Positions 1 through 12,601 of a stretch of DNA of 64,000 nucleotides are shown one piece after another. Each line of letters opens with the position of its first letter. The first letter of the stretch is position 1. The translations under genes were made by a program, and so were the position numbers. This DNA comes from Blasia pusilla (Eukaryota > Marchantiophyta > Marchantiopsida > Blasiales). Below the pieces are notes generated by a model, which saw only the letters and a list, made by a program, of their open reading frames with translations, searched no databases and was not told the DNA's origin. Location of the stretch: positions 7,874,001 through 7,938,000 of the forward strand of contig CM114275.1 in NCBI GenBank assembly GCA_050084515.1, in the 5' to 3' direction.

Positions 1-85
1 TTTTTCTGCCGGTTTTTGGCCGTTGATTTGCAAAGTGAATCGGAAATTCTAAATTTCTTTCCGCTAGGGTTTTGTAGGCCGAGAC
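1..85. repeat. Diverged dispersed repeat at window edge
   Basis: The first 85 bases resemble positions about 16966-17040: both carry a CGGTTTTTGGCCG block, then GAATCGGAAATT and a TTCCGC block in the same order and spacing. This is a sequence-level match read by eye. The element type is unknown because the window cuts it on the left. Confidence 0.45.
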
Positions 86-2740
86 ACTCTAATACCATAC
101 GTTCCCGACGTCCTCCATAAATTAAACTATGGGTGCCCGTGCTCTACACGGGTGAATGAAAATTAGTGGAGAAGACAAAAGCTTGGGTTTCAAAAAAGTT
201 TAGTGGGGAGTACAATCAATCAATTAGAAGCCAAAAAAAAAGTAAGTGTCACCAAGAGGGAAGGCATCTCGTATGAGGCATTCTCCCATAATAATATAGA
301 TGAAATGGCCATCCTAAATGCAAAACATATGCTTGTACAGACTCACTTGTAGGATTTGTAACTATAACATCGATCATCAACACCTCAACCTCCCACGTCA
401 TATAAAGATTGGCACAAATGAGGGAATCCCATATGGAGTAAGTGTTGGTGCAACGAAAATGCAGACGACGTCATGGCTCCCAAGTGGAACCCCTAAGATG
501 CGTAGACCTCCATCCATTTTTCATGACTCCGTTAGCTAGATGAGTATTAGAGGATATGTTTGATGCAGACCATGCCTTGTATTTCGTACGTTCACCGCTA
601 TAGTGCCACATACCCAATTGGGCAATAAAGTATTGGAATGCATGGACACCAAGGTCTCCAATGCCAAAAATATAAGTATCATTTACAAATGAGGGAAAAA
701 TGCAATATGGAAAGGCCTTCACCGCAAAGAGAATTTTCCAATAATAGCCAAAGCAAAAAATGAGTCCCACCTAAGGAGTCATCTTGACAAGTATTGATGA
801 TGGACTCCAAACTATAACCTCCTCTTTGAGCCGACCATGATAGGAATAGAGGGCAAAATGGGCCCCTTATAAATCTTGCATAAAGGGAATGAGGCTCGCA
901 ATGGGGCCACTTGCATCCCTCGATTCTAAGAAGATAGTCATGCAAGACACTCAGTTGAACGTGTTCCCAAAATCCACTTGAAGAACCATCCACTTTGGAT
1001 GCAAATTAAGGGAAGACCTCAAACCTAATGAAATCAACTCACAACCAATTGGATGACAATTCCAAACTCATATAGAGTCGGTTGTGATCGGAAGGCCTTA
1101 AGAAATTGCAAAGCAACAGTGCGACTCACCAACCTCAATAGCACCTCACCTATGGCGATTGGATGAACCCCTCCATCCTCCTTGGACAATGCCAAAAGTG
1201 ACCTTGCCCCCAACACTTGAGCTACTTTTGTTAGAACTCCTCATTGAGATAGATGAGAGGCAACTTGCAACAACTCAAAGAAGCCACAAGGGGAATCCTA
1301 TGGAGGAAAGCAATCGCGAAGATGTTTGTACATAAAGAAATTTGTAGAGAATGCCTAAGTGCCCATGGAAAGAGGGACGGGCCTAGACAAACACTTATGT
1401 CAAGATGGAAGGCACATACAAAAGCTACAAGGTGTACTACTATGTGGAGATATTGATATAGCCTTAGGGGGGCATCAATAGTATCAATTGTTGGAGGCTT
1501 AATATCCATAGTGTAAAAAGGTATTGGAATAACCCCAGGCAAGGAAAACAACTCTTCAAGAGACTCATGATATTTTCAAAGTGAGACCTCAATGACTCCC
1601 ATGATCTCAAAGGGGGTGCTATTGCATGAAGCACCAAAGAGCATCCATAGTCGATTGGAGGGATCACCATCTAAATCTATTGAAATCACTTTGTTTAGTC
1701 ACTAGGTAGATGGTAACATGAGGTGGATGAGAGATGAGGAAAACTAGCTTGAAGTCATAAACATTATAAATTGAACCCTCACTAGATCCAAAACCAAGAT
1801 CAATTAAAAAAAAAATCTTGCATAATTTGAGGTACGGAATCTATTTTACTATTGGAGAGTGTCCATTTGATTTTCAAACACCTCTCAACCAATAGGGTCT
1901 GTCACATCTTAGTTGGCGGACAAGTAGAGTTCAATGGTGTCAACAGTGTCGAGAGTCAAGCGGTTGCTCGGGCATATCTCATCCTCAGGTGTTGGATGAG
2001 GTTGTTGATAGATCCAGTGCCTTAGGATTTTCATGAAGCATAATTTATTTCTCTCGTTATTTTGGGTTAGATGATCGGTTGATTGAGTCGACGATCACTC
2101 TGTAAACTTTGTGCATAGGTGACCAATTTAAGACTTTTCGGGGTAATAATCTTTTTATTTTTCCCATGGATATAGAAGGTGGGAGAGATGGCTTCCACAA
2201 GTCATATTTCTCATCTTGAACCTTTGGAGCATCTTGAGGTTTTCTATTGTTAGAGTTTGAGTGTTAGAGTATGAATTCCCTCATGACAAGATGTATATAC
2301 ACACACACAGTTGTCGCCCACCCTTTGAGCCAATAAGTTCATTCAATCTCTGCACTAATAGAACTTTGCATAATTTTTATTCATAAGTAAGAATTTTAAA
2401 GTGAGTCAAATCGTTAATCGTGAAATACTTTAAATTATGTAGTTATGCTAATCACGGCCCTTACTACTAGTCGATTTCGAATACAGAAGCTTCAAAATAC
2501 AAATTATTGTGTAGATTTCTCAACTATGGGATGGTTGTAATTTCGGATATGAATAACAACAAAAGCATCTCCTTCGTCCCTAATAATGCTCTCCATGCCA
2601 TGTTAACATTGAGTTCCATTATGCCCCTCTCTTCATAACACTCTTCATATTTCACCATGCCATGTTAGTATATTTTATTTTGGTTTGGTTTAAAAGACCA
2701 AACCAATCCCCTCTTCTCGCACGGGCATCCATAACCATTC
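86..2740. other. AT-rich stretch, no supportable gene
   Basis: Open frames here are short, overlap on both strands and show no family I recognise. A short CA dinucleotide run lies near 2300. I see no RNA gene or intact mobile element. Confidence 0.5.
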
Positions 2741-3330
2741 ATTTTTTATCACATTTTTATAACACTCCCCCGCCGCCTCAACCCCTCTCCCGAACGGTCC
2801 CGTTCCCGTCCGCCTCCACGGCTAAAACACCAAACTGGAAAGGTATGGGAACAGTGGGAAGGTCTGAGGCGTCTGATTCGTTCGCCTTCAATGCCATCCG
2901 TGGCCCCGGTTCCCAGCAGAGTCTTGTAGCACCGGACCCATACACGTGTTGTCCGCACACAGGCGCAATCGTCGCTAAGTTTGGCGAGTGGACCTAAACG
3001 TCCGCGGTGCCGCTCGCGTGCGCGCGGCTCCCCAAGTGATTTGAATTCTGACGGACGCCGCTATTCCCCGTCACTGGAACTGGACCCCAGTCTCTCCTCT
3101 CTGAAGGACTTCTGTCCGCCTTAAAAGAAAGCTCTGGTCGGAGCGGGGAGAATAAGGAAGTCCCAGAGCGTTTTCGCCGCCGTACTACTGACTCCGCCGA
3201 CGTAAAATCTATCACAGAGGCCTTTCTCCGCCAGTAAGAGCTCTCTATTATTTACATTTAAATACTTTGACCCCTACGGAAACCCTCCCACGCCAAGGGA
3301 GCGTCCACCAATCGGCGATCACGTTTGAAA
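2741..3330. other. GC-richer island without recognised gene
   Basis: Base composition rises sharply from about 2760 to 3330 relative to both flanks, similar to the composition around the real genes of this window. Open frames on both strands are about 60-110 codons and unrecognised. It could be a promoter or first-exon remnant; nothing shows which. Confidence 0.3.
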
Positions 3331-5361
3331 CTTACGGCACTGGCCAAAGGTGACACTTTTCGCAGCAAGAGGCAACTTTTGGTGCGCCTGACGAATGAGC
3401 ATCGAAGAAGGAGCAATAACGAGTGATGCAGAGGAAGAGTGCAGAGATAATAGAGAGCAGGGAGAGAGAGAACTATCGGAGGAACCCAACAGTTTTGAGA
3501 TCCACCAAAACCCCATATTTCTTTGAACGTTCTTTACGATTATCAATGCGATACGAATCTCGAGACCCACCGATTCACGTGAATCTCAGTTTCACATGGG
3601 GGCACGAAGAAATCTAATCGAGTGAATCTATCACATAGACCATGTGATATGTCACCGTGATCTGACGGAGAGAAGCCTTTTGAGAAAAGCACAGTTTGAC
3701 GGATAAACAAAGCCAGGTTTGGTCCCCAACTGTAGTGACAGGAGACTCCGTACAATCTCTAAACGCACTGAATACCCTTTCCTTTGAGACGGGGAGAAGA
3801 AAATAATTAATACATACGTGTAAAGTACACGTGGATACTCTAGATGACCAAAGGAAAAAACAATGAGAAACTGTAAGCGTTGAAAAAAAAAAAAAACTAA
3901 CCGATTGACCCATATTTCTAATGCACTTGTGACGATGGTCATAACGACCTAAGTGAATCCTTCACAAAAGTATTTCTGGCCAAAAGTCGAAGAAAGAAAG
4001 AAGTGAGTACTCGAGAACAAGTCTCGTGAAAAACATGTCCCTAATAGGCGTAGAGAGGGATCCTAATTTCTGGGACTCGTGGATATGGAGGGTAATTTAT
4101 GACCTTTGCTTGATACGGTGTTGAATAAAAGTAATGGTAATCTCTCACTTACCATTCCGAAGTCTGTTTTATCGAGAATCAATTATCATTTGTGTTAGAA
4201 TTAGGTGACATAATGAATCGTTTATTTAATTTAAGCCAAACAATTACTATATCGAGAGTCCTTTCCCTCCGACTTTGGTCTCAGGAACAGTGTGCAGATG
4301 GATGTTAAGTAGGGGACGAGTACGGGGCTTAAGTAAGTTACTAAACATAGAGATGATCCAACCAACGGAAAACTGCTCCGTGTCATTGAAGGTTGCAGTT
4401 ACTTTGAACAGGAATAAAAAAGAATATGGGGTGCGCGGGAAAAGACTTTGGTGTACAGATATTTCAACACAATTTAGAAAACGGAGTTTAAAGGGAAAAA
4501 AAAGTCAGGTAAAGTAAAGACAAATCTGGAGTGCAATGATAGAAATTCTTTCCACAGAAAGTCGAATTCATTAAATTTTCAAAAATTCTATATAGTGATT
4601 GGAGGATGCAGTTTTTTAGCTGCTCCATCTTTTGACACGTGACATTGCTCTTAAAAAATATATTTGTGTTCGTTATGGGGTCTTGCATGTAAGGAATTTT
4701 GGGGTCTTACATGACATATTAATCCCATAATAAATAGGAATCCGTGCATTTCGAGGGTTCCTTACGGGTTCTTATTAATTTTTTATATTCAACTTAATAT
4801 GGGGATGTTGTGTTTTTCTAAATAAGGATATATTTTCTTTAAGAAATTTCAGTTTCTTATTTTCTCCCATACGTTAAAGTTGGGACGAATGGGGAATCAG
4901 TTACCCAAAGTGTAGAGGACATTTGGATACATGAGATGGAGAAGAAAAACTATGAAGAATGTTTTTAGGGATAATTCAGACAACAAAAAATACTACTGCA
5001 CTTCTAATGGTCGAAATTATCTTATTTTTAAAACAAATTATATATCGAATTTTAATCATATGAATGCATTTAAACATGTAATTTATCTCACATCTCTTAA
5101 GAAATAGCATTCTTAATATGATGGATAATATATATTACATATTTTTTATGTTTAAATTTAATTATTAACTCAACTAACCCCAAAATGGTTAAATGATTTC
5201 TTAAATCAACTAAGAAGGATCCTATGAGGTAAGAGGACTAGGTGACAATAAGAGAAGAGTTTGAAAATCAAACGGATATTCCCCAATAATAGTATAGATA
5301 TTGAATTGGAATGTACAATACCTATATTTTATTTTATTTCATCTTTTGTATTTTTTTTGCA
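3331..5361. other. AT-rich intergenic stretch
   Basis: No open frame of convincing length or family, no RNA gene and no clear repeat structure were seen in this stretch. Confidence 0.45.
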
Positions 5362-5369
5362 ATTTTTTT

Positions 5370-6025
5370 CATGGTTGTACAAAAACACACAAGTTTGGAC
5401 ATGTCCACAGACATTAATTGTAAGAGGTGGGACCCATATTTATAACTTACCATAAAAGGAAAAACAAAAGCAGGCGAGGCACAAGGTTGCACATGGACAA
5501 AGTCCGTATCCGCGAACATGTCCATGTTCGCGGACTTATGTTCCTCCTCTGGACGGACATGTCCATGTTGGCCCGCATACCTGTGGCCCGTACCCGAGCC
5601 TCCCTAGAGACTGCCGCGTAGATCGGGGTTGAGGGAGCATGCACATGTTGCGTGGCCCGCCACGACCCGCGGCAGGCGTGTAACCAGGCGCGCACGGCTG
5701 GTTTGGCCCCCATTGGATGGGCTCATGCCCGCGCAAAGCCCGCATGGCCAGCACATGGCAGACTCAAGGCCTGTAGAATTTGGGCCTATCGGGCATGTCC
5801 GAATATATCTGTTTCTATGCAACCTTGGCGAGGTAATAAGGGGGGAGGGAGTGGACTCGTTGAGGTGAGGGAAGGAAAAAAATGTGAAAGTGAGGAACAC
5901 AAAGGCGAGTGGGGGGAATAAGAAAGAAGTAAGATATGGATTCTACATGGACAAGTCCTTCTATACGACGGATGTAAGTCCACAAACATGTCCACCGACA
6001 CGGAATTTTTCCACATGCAACCTTG
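5370..6025. mobile_element. hAT-like MITE hosting a nested MITE
   Basis: The outer element begins CATGGTTGTAC at 5370 and ends TGCAACCTTG at 6016-6025, an imperfect terminal inverted repeat. Flanking octamers ATTTTTTT (5362-5369) and CTTTTTGT (6026-6033) agree at 6 of 8 bases, so the duplication is only suggestive. It contains another MITE at 5482-5827; without that insert and its duplication it would be about 300 bp. The stretch 46035-46165 is a relative of this element lacking the insert. It has no coding capacity, so any transposase must come from elsewhere. Confidence 0.6.
5482..5827. mobile_element. 346-bp hAT-like MITE, nested insertion
   Basis: The termini are a perfect 10-bp inverted repeat, CAAGGTTGCA (5482-5491) and TGCAACCTTG (5818-5827). 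It is flanked by GCGAGGCA (5474-5481) and GCGAGGTA (5828-5835), 7 of 8 identical, the length expected of a hAT target-site duplication. A homologous sequence at 46130-46137 has one uninterrupted octamer, GTGAGGTA, which is an empty site. A subterminal palindrome with 12-bp arms (5509-5520 and 5523-5534) and a GC-rich core full of GGCCCG/GCCCGC words are shared with copies at 13.9, 42.8 and 43.5 kb. It is non-coding and non-autonomous. Confidence 0.8.
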
Positions 6026-6033
6026 CTTTTTGT

Positions 6034-7400
6034 GTACCAAGAAGAATTCAAAGAAAGAATATAAGAGGGAAGAATAATGATCAATTCAAAATAAATGTAT
6101 CAAGTTTTCATTATCTAATAGCATGAGGATATAATTAACCCCCTAATTCACTTGTTCAAAAAATTGACCTCATTTTCATTTCATGATAAAGAAATAAATT
6201 CATTCACAAATATCATAAGCTCTTCTCATTTTTAGAATATCTTCGTATGTAAATCTAAGAATATGTATAATGCAACCCTTGTTTTTATTTATTATTTATC
6301 ATCCATATTTGATGTATCCATATTTATTTTCTTTATTTGTATTAATGTGCATGTTTTTATATATCCATGTTCTTTCTTTCATTATATGTCCATACATTAG
6401 CATTTTGCAAGTCAATCCATTTGTCATATTTTCATATGATTTATAGGTGGTTTTTTTCTCATTTTGTCCATCCCATATACCAGCAATCATTCATTCTTGG
6501 ATAAAGATCATTTTCCCACATTCCATCCAAACATAAGACATCGTACTCAATCATGAGGTTGGCACATAGAGATTGTCACATATCAAACAGATCTCCAGTC
6601 CCTCCCTTAGCTGATGGGTATGTCTTCCTAATTGCATGTAGCTAGCAATTTGTATATTCCTACCATAATATACACCTTTGTGACGCAAAGAGCAAAAATG
6701 CTAGATACTCACATGGATCCATTATCAATCATATTTGTTCTAACAAAAAAAATACGATATGTATGGGGGATTTTCTTCTACAAATTAATGTGATTTGATT
6801 TCTGCAGGGTTTGAAATCAAATATGATAGTAGGAGCAGATCTTACTTTGCTATGTTCATAGGGGTCGCTTATATCTTAGGTAAAGCGGTGTCGCCGATAC
6901 CGACCAGAAAACTCTTAGGTCATCACTATCAAAGAAATACATCTAAATCTATAACTACTTATCACATGTACATTTAGGACACATCCATCATCCTCGAGGA
7001 ACCTTAGTGCTCTTCCACATATTTGGTCATCAAGGTTTACAATATCATTAGCATCACGACCAATGGTTGTAGGTAAAATGGGCTCCTATCCATAAAGAAA
7101 AAAATTAAGATTAGAAGGATGCCAAGGAGACCTCCTTGCTAAACCTCTATGGTTATATCCATTGCCAACCACAATGTTGGTAGTTCCCAACCACTCTCCG
7201 AGGTGACCTCTCTAAAAGCCATATTTATGTAAACCCCTCTTCACCATCTGGACAATTCACTTTTCTAGATCATCCTGATCAAGATGATGTCATAATTTTT
7301 TAGAATGGTCAATTATTGCTTGATAATACAATATAAGGCCCCAAACTCCATGCAAACCTCAACACCTTCATTGGTGTGTCATTCTAACTGAACACTTATC
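6034..7400. other. AT-rich intergenic stretch
   Basis: Low-complexity AT-rich sequence with no recognisable coding frame or RNA gene. Confidence 0.45.
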
Positions 7401-7422
7401 TATGAATGCATGCACTAATCCC

Positions 7423-7638
7423 TCACTCACTTTGTCTATAAATGCAACCGACTCTATCTAATTCAAAAAGAAAAAAAACATTACCAACCCATATTGGTTG
7501 TGATGCTCCATCAATGATAGAAGCCTCACAACATCCAAACTCCATAAATAGTCTAAAACCATGATCGATAGTGGATAATACACTATGAATTCGAAGCATT
7601 GAAAGATTTTTGGACTCTATCACACACCATGCACACAA
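7423..7638 (-). pseudogene. Decayed Ty3/gypsy integrase fragment
   Basis: The minus-strand frame follows, residue pattern by pattern, the segment of gypsy integrase that links the zinc domain to the catalytic core. Its MLRIHSVLSTIDHGFRLFME stretch lines up with the LHPLPIMDLGYRWSLDFAGP stretch in the large element at 38.3-38.4 kb. The catalytic Asp position reads Glu. The order relative to the RNase H fragment at 8.1-8.3 kb is correct for one minus-strand element. It is heavily diverged and non-functional. The assignment rests on spacing of conserved residues rather than strong identity. Confidence 0.5.
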
Positions 7639-8049
7639 AATAAAAAATAGTTCATCTCTCTATACATATCATACCGATAATATTGTGTCTAGAGCAAGTT
7701 GTAGCCCACTTGACTCCAAAATTCCCTAGCTCTTCATGGGCATATGCATGTTTCACCAACTATGCTATTTGCAAAAGATAAGGCATTACTCTTAGTCTTT
7801 CATCCTCCCAAACTCATATAATACATATCCACTTCCACAAGAACTATCTCACTTGCTCTAGGATCTTATCAATATCTTGATCTCTGCACCCACTTTGCAT
7901 AGTATGCTACCAATGTGTGGGAACTCCAAGATTATCCTATCATCGTGGATATTTCAACCACCTAACATCTCCTTATTAATCTCTAGTTCTAAGGACTCTC
8001 CATCTCATCTAGATATTGAAGTCGATGCTATGTGGCTCTCTATGGCCAA

Positions 8050-8300
8050 CAACCCTAAATAGACAAATGTGTCCCATCCAAACACCATTTCCTCATTACT
8101 CTCATCATGCTAACAAGCTCCAATTGCATCCCGTTCCTTCAACCATGGATTCCAACTCAAACCATATGCATCATAGTTGAGTCTCCCAAGTCAATGTAGC
8201 ACCTAGAAATCATACTCTTGTAACAATATAGCCCACTTGGTAAACTTCTCTGTAAGTTTATTAGACTCCATCATCCACTTCAATTTTTTTGCACCTACTT
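8050..8300 (-). pseudogene. Decayed Ty3/gypsy RNase H C-terminus and linker
   Basis: On the minus strand the frame reads LKWMMESNKLTEKF followed by a WAILLQEYDF motif, the end of gypsy RNase H. It runs through two stops into a linker containing LNYDAYGLSWNP, which matches the DADGLSRNP-type sequence typical of gypsy pol, then GACWHDE. The large element at 37.4-38.2 kb has the same RNase H ending (KWLMESDKLTGKL) but has lost this linker by deletion, so the two are probably relatives. Upstream coding sequence is interrupted near 8295, where a different repeat begins. Confidence 0.65.
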
Positions 8301-8524
8301 CCTTCAACAATGATCTTATGTGTTGTGGAAACTTACGTTCAACAAGGCACACTCTTGTTACAAAATTGCACCCATACACACTTTTATCAGCCAAGTTTTG
8401 GATCAAGTAGCCTTGTATCTCATGAGTTTGGATCTCATATGACCCTTCAAGCTCACAAATCTTTTATAAAATCAAATTTCGACCTCATCCCTCATTCTCC
8501 AACATAGGCAAGCCATTCAATATT

Positions 8525-8760
8525 TGGGATAAACTTCCTTGATAGTCTAGGGACCAAAAGCAACGTTATCACGCTTTATAGTCCCGAGTGCTCAATGGAC
8601 TTAAAATGAGTCTTTAATCTGTACTCAATATTCGAGCCTCAAGTCAAAGTTGGGATGTAAAACTTGACTACTAGACATTGCTTAGTGTTAAAACCCCAAT
8701 TCTAACCCCTTAGTCTATCTTATACCCTTTTCTGAATCCCATGGTTCCTAAGGTAGGATA
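8525..8760 (-). repeat. Dispersed repeat shared with 44.15-44.39 kb
   Basis: The reverse complement of this stretch and positions about 44153-44382 share ACCTTAGGAACCATG at one end and GGTCCCT(A/G)GACTAT(C/G)AAGGAAG at the other, with nearly equal spacing (about 225 and 229 bp) and patches of similarity between. It is non-coding and probably part of an old LTR or leader; the type is unresolved. Confidence 0.55.
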
Positions 8761-9159
8761 CACGCTCAAAACCCCCTTCGAGATCCTCCTACTTACATAG
8801 TCATAGAGACATTCAAGCCTTCCTTCATCCAAAGAATCCCTCTTGGCCCACTCCTTGTGGCTCCCAACTCAAAGTATTCTTCCAATAATTTTAGGCCCGT
8901 TTCAAGACTTCTACTTATGTGGTTATTTGGAACTTTGGTGTGTTGGAACCAACTCCTCGAATGCTTACCAACACCACCTAATTGATTCCAAAATCTCTTA
9001 GATCTAGCCACTATGATCTCAGTTATGGAGAAGTTTTGAGTCAAGTTACAACCTCCTTGGAGTCTAAATCTTGTGGGACTTAAACTCTTCTCAAGTTTCA
9101 CTCCACGTCTGGCCATGCTCATCCACATCACAATCATTATCACTCAAGATACCTATTAA

Positions 9160-10890
9160 GACTTGTGTCTTGATTTTACACCTTGTGTTTTGCTAGTGAG
9201 TCTCCAATGTATTTCCATCCTAGTATGAGCCCACTTGTCACGACCCTCATAACCAAATGTGCGCCGATGCGAAACATTAGGACTTTAGTAGGCTCACACT
9301 AAGATGGATGCGCATCAGAGAAGTCTCTTGAAGGATACATGAGATATGAGATGGGCATAAGGTTGAGCATTTCATGTATTAGTGGTTGCAACTCGGGAAA
9401 CCTGGATCAAATGTAGGCCAAGACTATAGAAGAGTTGAGTCTAAAACATTGGGTTGCCAAAGAGGATGAGAATTGGAATTTGACTAGCGTTTGGTATTTC
9501 ACATGTTTTTGGTCATAACAACCAGACCTAAGATGCATTAAGAACAAATAAGGTGGTGTTGGAAAGCTTATGCAAAGCCAGTTCCAACGTACTAACAATG
9601 GAGACAAAGGCAGACGTAATGATCGAGAAACTACATAAAAACTATTGGAAGGAAAATTGGGTTGAGGGCCAAAAGGAGCAACACAATAGAAATTTCCTAA
9701 AGGTAGAGGTAGGTAGGAGAAACCCATAAGTATATATAAGGGGATGTATCCAAAGCTTCTTGGGACTTGACCACCACTTTGGGGAGCCTCAATGCGAACC
9801 AATAGCACAAAATGGACAAGAAGGTTGACATTGGGATGCAAACCCCAAGCCAAGTCCAAGTGAATGAATCTTGGAGGTCACCCTTGGATTCCAACCCATG
9901 ATTCATTTCTTGGATCTCAATTAGGGACTCATGCAAGGTCCATTAGACGGTTGAGACCCTCAGGCGTACGAGTGCCATTTTGGGTGCATTGAATATCGAG
10001 AAAGTTTGTCCCAAGTCTAGGAAGACTTGTTTGTCTGTTTTGGAAATTGAGGAGTTAGGACCTGTTGATGTATGGATGAGTTGAGAACTTGGTGAGTTGG
10101 AAGGTTGGTTGACTCAAACCAAGACTAATGAGAGTGTATTTGGGTGCAGATCATTAGAGTGAGGGTGACCTCTTGAACGTACGCTTCCGCAACATTTGAG
10201 TTTTACGTTCAAGAGGAGTAGATGCAAGACACCACTAGAGTTATGATGTTCTACGTTGAGGCATGTTTAGTTATGACTACGACACTCATCCTCCTTGAGA
10301 GAGGTTGATTCCCTTTAATCTTGTAGCAATGCAAAGCTTATTGGGAAGCCAAACTCCTTGACATCAAATAATATTATCGTAGTTGACTTGCAATGCCTCT
10401 TTTGCAAGTCTTAGGTTTTTGAATCCAACACTTAGAAAACATTAGCTTCCTCTTCTAAGGTTACTTCTAGACCACCTTTCTTGAAGGTAATCTTAGCTAA
10501 CCAAACAATGATTCTCCTTAAGACTTCAGATGTAAACGTCCCATTTATTTACAAGGTCCATAAGGCGCATTAATTTTGGATCATCATTGAGTTTGACTAA
10601 GCATTTTTGCTAAGTTTTCTCATCACTTCATAATTTAGATCGCCCCAAGCTCAAAGATAGAATAACCTGCATCATCGAGTCTATGGAGAGCCCAATCATT
10701 GGTTCTGCAACACTTAGTCTTGTTCTATATGCTTATCCAAATTTAACATCTCTCCTTAAATAAAACTTGCATCTCATCTTGACATACATCCTAAATGCAT
10801 GAAGAACTAGTGATTGCCATGCACTACCACAAAAAAATTGCACTCATCCAACCATGTATCACATCTCCAAACTGATGCATCACTTTATTT
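9160..10890. other. AT-rich stretch, no supportable gene
   Basis: A 150-codon minus-strand frame at 9407-9859 and its neighbours show no recognisable domain. A TGTCACGACCCTCA sequence near 9238 resembles the start of many plant gypsy LTRs, but no second copy or boundary was found, so no LTR is called. Confidence 0.4.
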
Positions 10891-10899
10891 CCAAACTAG

Positions 10900-12601
10900 C
10901 ACGTTCTACTTACAATGGCCCTCAAGTCCCAAACTTGTAATGACCACAAATTATATCTCTACCATCTCCAAGTTTTTATTTGAACGCTTTCCTTGCATCT
11001 ATTTGAAGTCAATAAACACTTCTTGAGTGTGTTCCAAATTATCCAAAAAATCCAAGTTACCTCCTTCACATAACAGCCTTTCCACTCAATCAAGTATTTA
11101 TAATTTTTGGTGTTATGTCTTGAATGCAAGGTGATTTATGCCTCAAACTCATGTTCATCTTCGATTATCACCTCTTGGGATAATAAAAATTTCCTTGGTT
11201 CGAAACACATTATTTTTGAAGAATTTATTCAAAAATACGCATGAAAGTTCAAGTAGATATTTAACTCTTGTGGTAACTCCATCATGTAAACATCCTCAAA
11301 CGGTTTGGCCTTGATCACATACAGTTCAGCTCCTTGAACACATATTTCAAGTTTTTCATAGGGACATAGTATGAGTCCGTTATGAATTTGAAGGCAAGGA
11401 GTGAGACTAACACCTAATATTAGTGGAATTTGGATAAGTACTATTGTAGTTTTCATAAGCCATTTATGCAAGCTTATGGAAAAGACTATTGATTATGCCG
11501 TAGAACCAATTGGCACTAACACATGTGTCAATGATATATGTGGCAATACTATAGGCAAAAAAAGCAAGAATCCCGAAAAAAAAATGCATATCATAAAGTT
11601 GAGTCCTTTGACAAGGTTTCAAAAAATAAGTTTTTGAATGTGGACGCACACTTGGAGACAAATGCATGTGCAAATATGGACAAAATGCATATGAGCCAAC
11701 TTGATAATGACATATATCGGAACAACTTTCTCACCTAGAGGCCTCTAGTGGACTCCACACCTTATTACCATGATAAGAACACTTGTGGTACGAAGAGAAC
11801 CATATTTGATTTGTTACTTGACACGCTCTTGCAAGACCAACACCATACAAATGTTTATCATGATGCTTTTACATTAGTAACACATGCCTAATAAGCCAAT
11901 TATTGAGTCCTTACAACTGACTAGTTGCAATAGCCATAAGAGCAATGTTCTAAACTCACAACGAGAAAGTGATACAAGTACTAGTGAAAGCATTAGGTAC
12001 TTACAATAACTTAGTGGTGATGTCAAACTCCATATGGTAGGCGAATTTTAAAAGGAAAGTGGTGGAAATCGGAAGGGAATCACTCTTGGTCTAAACCATT
12101 TTTTCAAATCTTGATTTCATATGGGAATTGTTGATGGCCCTCTATTTTTACATCATTATATATTGTTATCTTCTTTTTTTTGGCCAAAACGTTTTTATTT
12201 CTAAAATACAAACATCACTTTGAGAAACACCATAATTTTGTGTTCTAAATGGTGGATGTTTTTAAAGTGGCACTTCCATCTTTGCAACAACAACAAAAAA
12301 ACCAATTATCCAATAAAGGAATTATATCATCGAAATTCCCTCCAGATTAATCATGACTACTTACATTAGTAAGGACTAAAACTTTGGCATTCATATGTTC
12401 TTCCAACCCTCTCTTGAAAGATGCCTCCTTTTTATAAAAAATTGGCCAAAGTTTTGGAAATTTTGACTCAAGCCAAATGTGACTATTAACATTGCACAAG
12501 CCACAAGCGTCTCTATGAAATCGATTGTATCTACCACACTTCAAAGTCCATATTCGTGATGAACAAATATGGGGTTGGGAAATTAAGTTCAATTGCTTCA
12601 A
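10900..12601 (-). pseudogene. Decayed chromovirus pol remnant with chromodomain
   Basis: Pieces of a minus-strand chromovirus (Ty3/gypsy with integrase chromodomain) occur in the right order. At 12347-12601 a frame carries KKEASFKRGLEEHMNAKVLV, matching the RT/RNase H junction of gypsy pol. At 11229-11471 the frame holds FEDVYMMELPQELNIYLNFH, matching the conserved ELP-x-HPVFHVS region after the integrase core. At about 10960-11200 the sequence reads KFLLSQEVIIEDEHEFEAE, then YLIEWKGC and EVTW, a chromodomain with its YLVKWKGY-like core. Many stops and frameshifts separate the pieces, and the RNase H and integrase cores between are too decayed to delimit. It is unrelated in detail to the methyltransferase-bearing element. 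Confidence 0.65.

Noticed and set aside
9407-9859. 150-codon minus-strand frame as a gypsy or methyltransferase fragment
   Set aside because: I tried to match it to the protease-methyltransferase junction of the large element and found no convincing motif.
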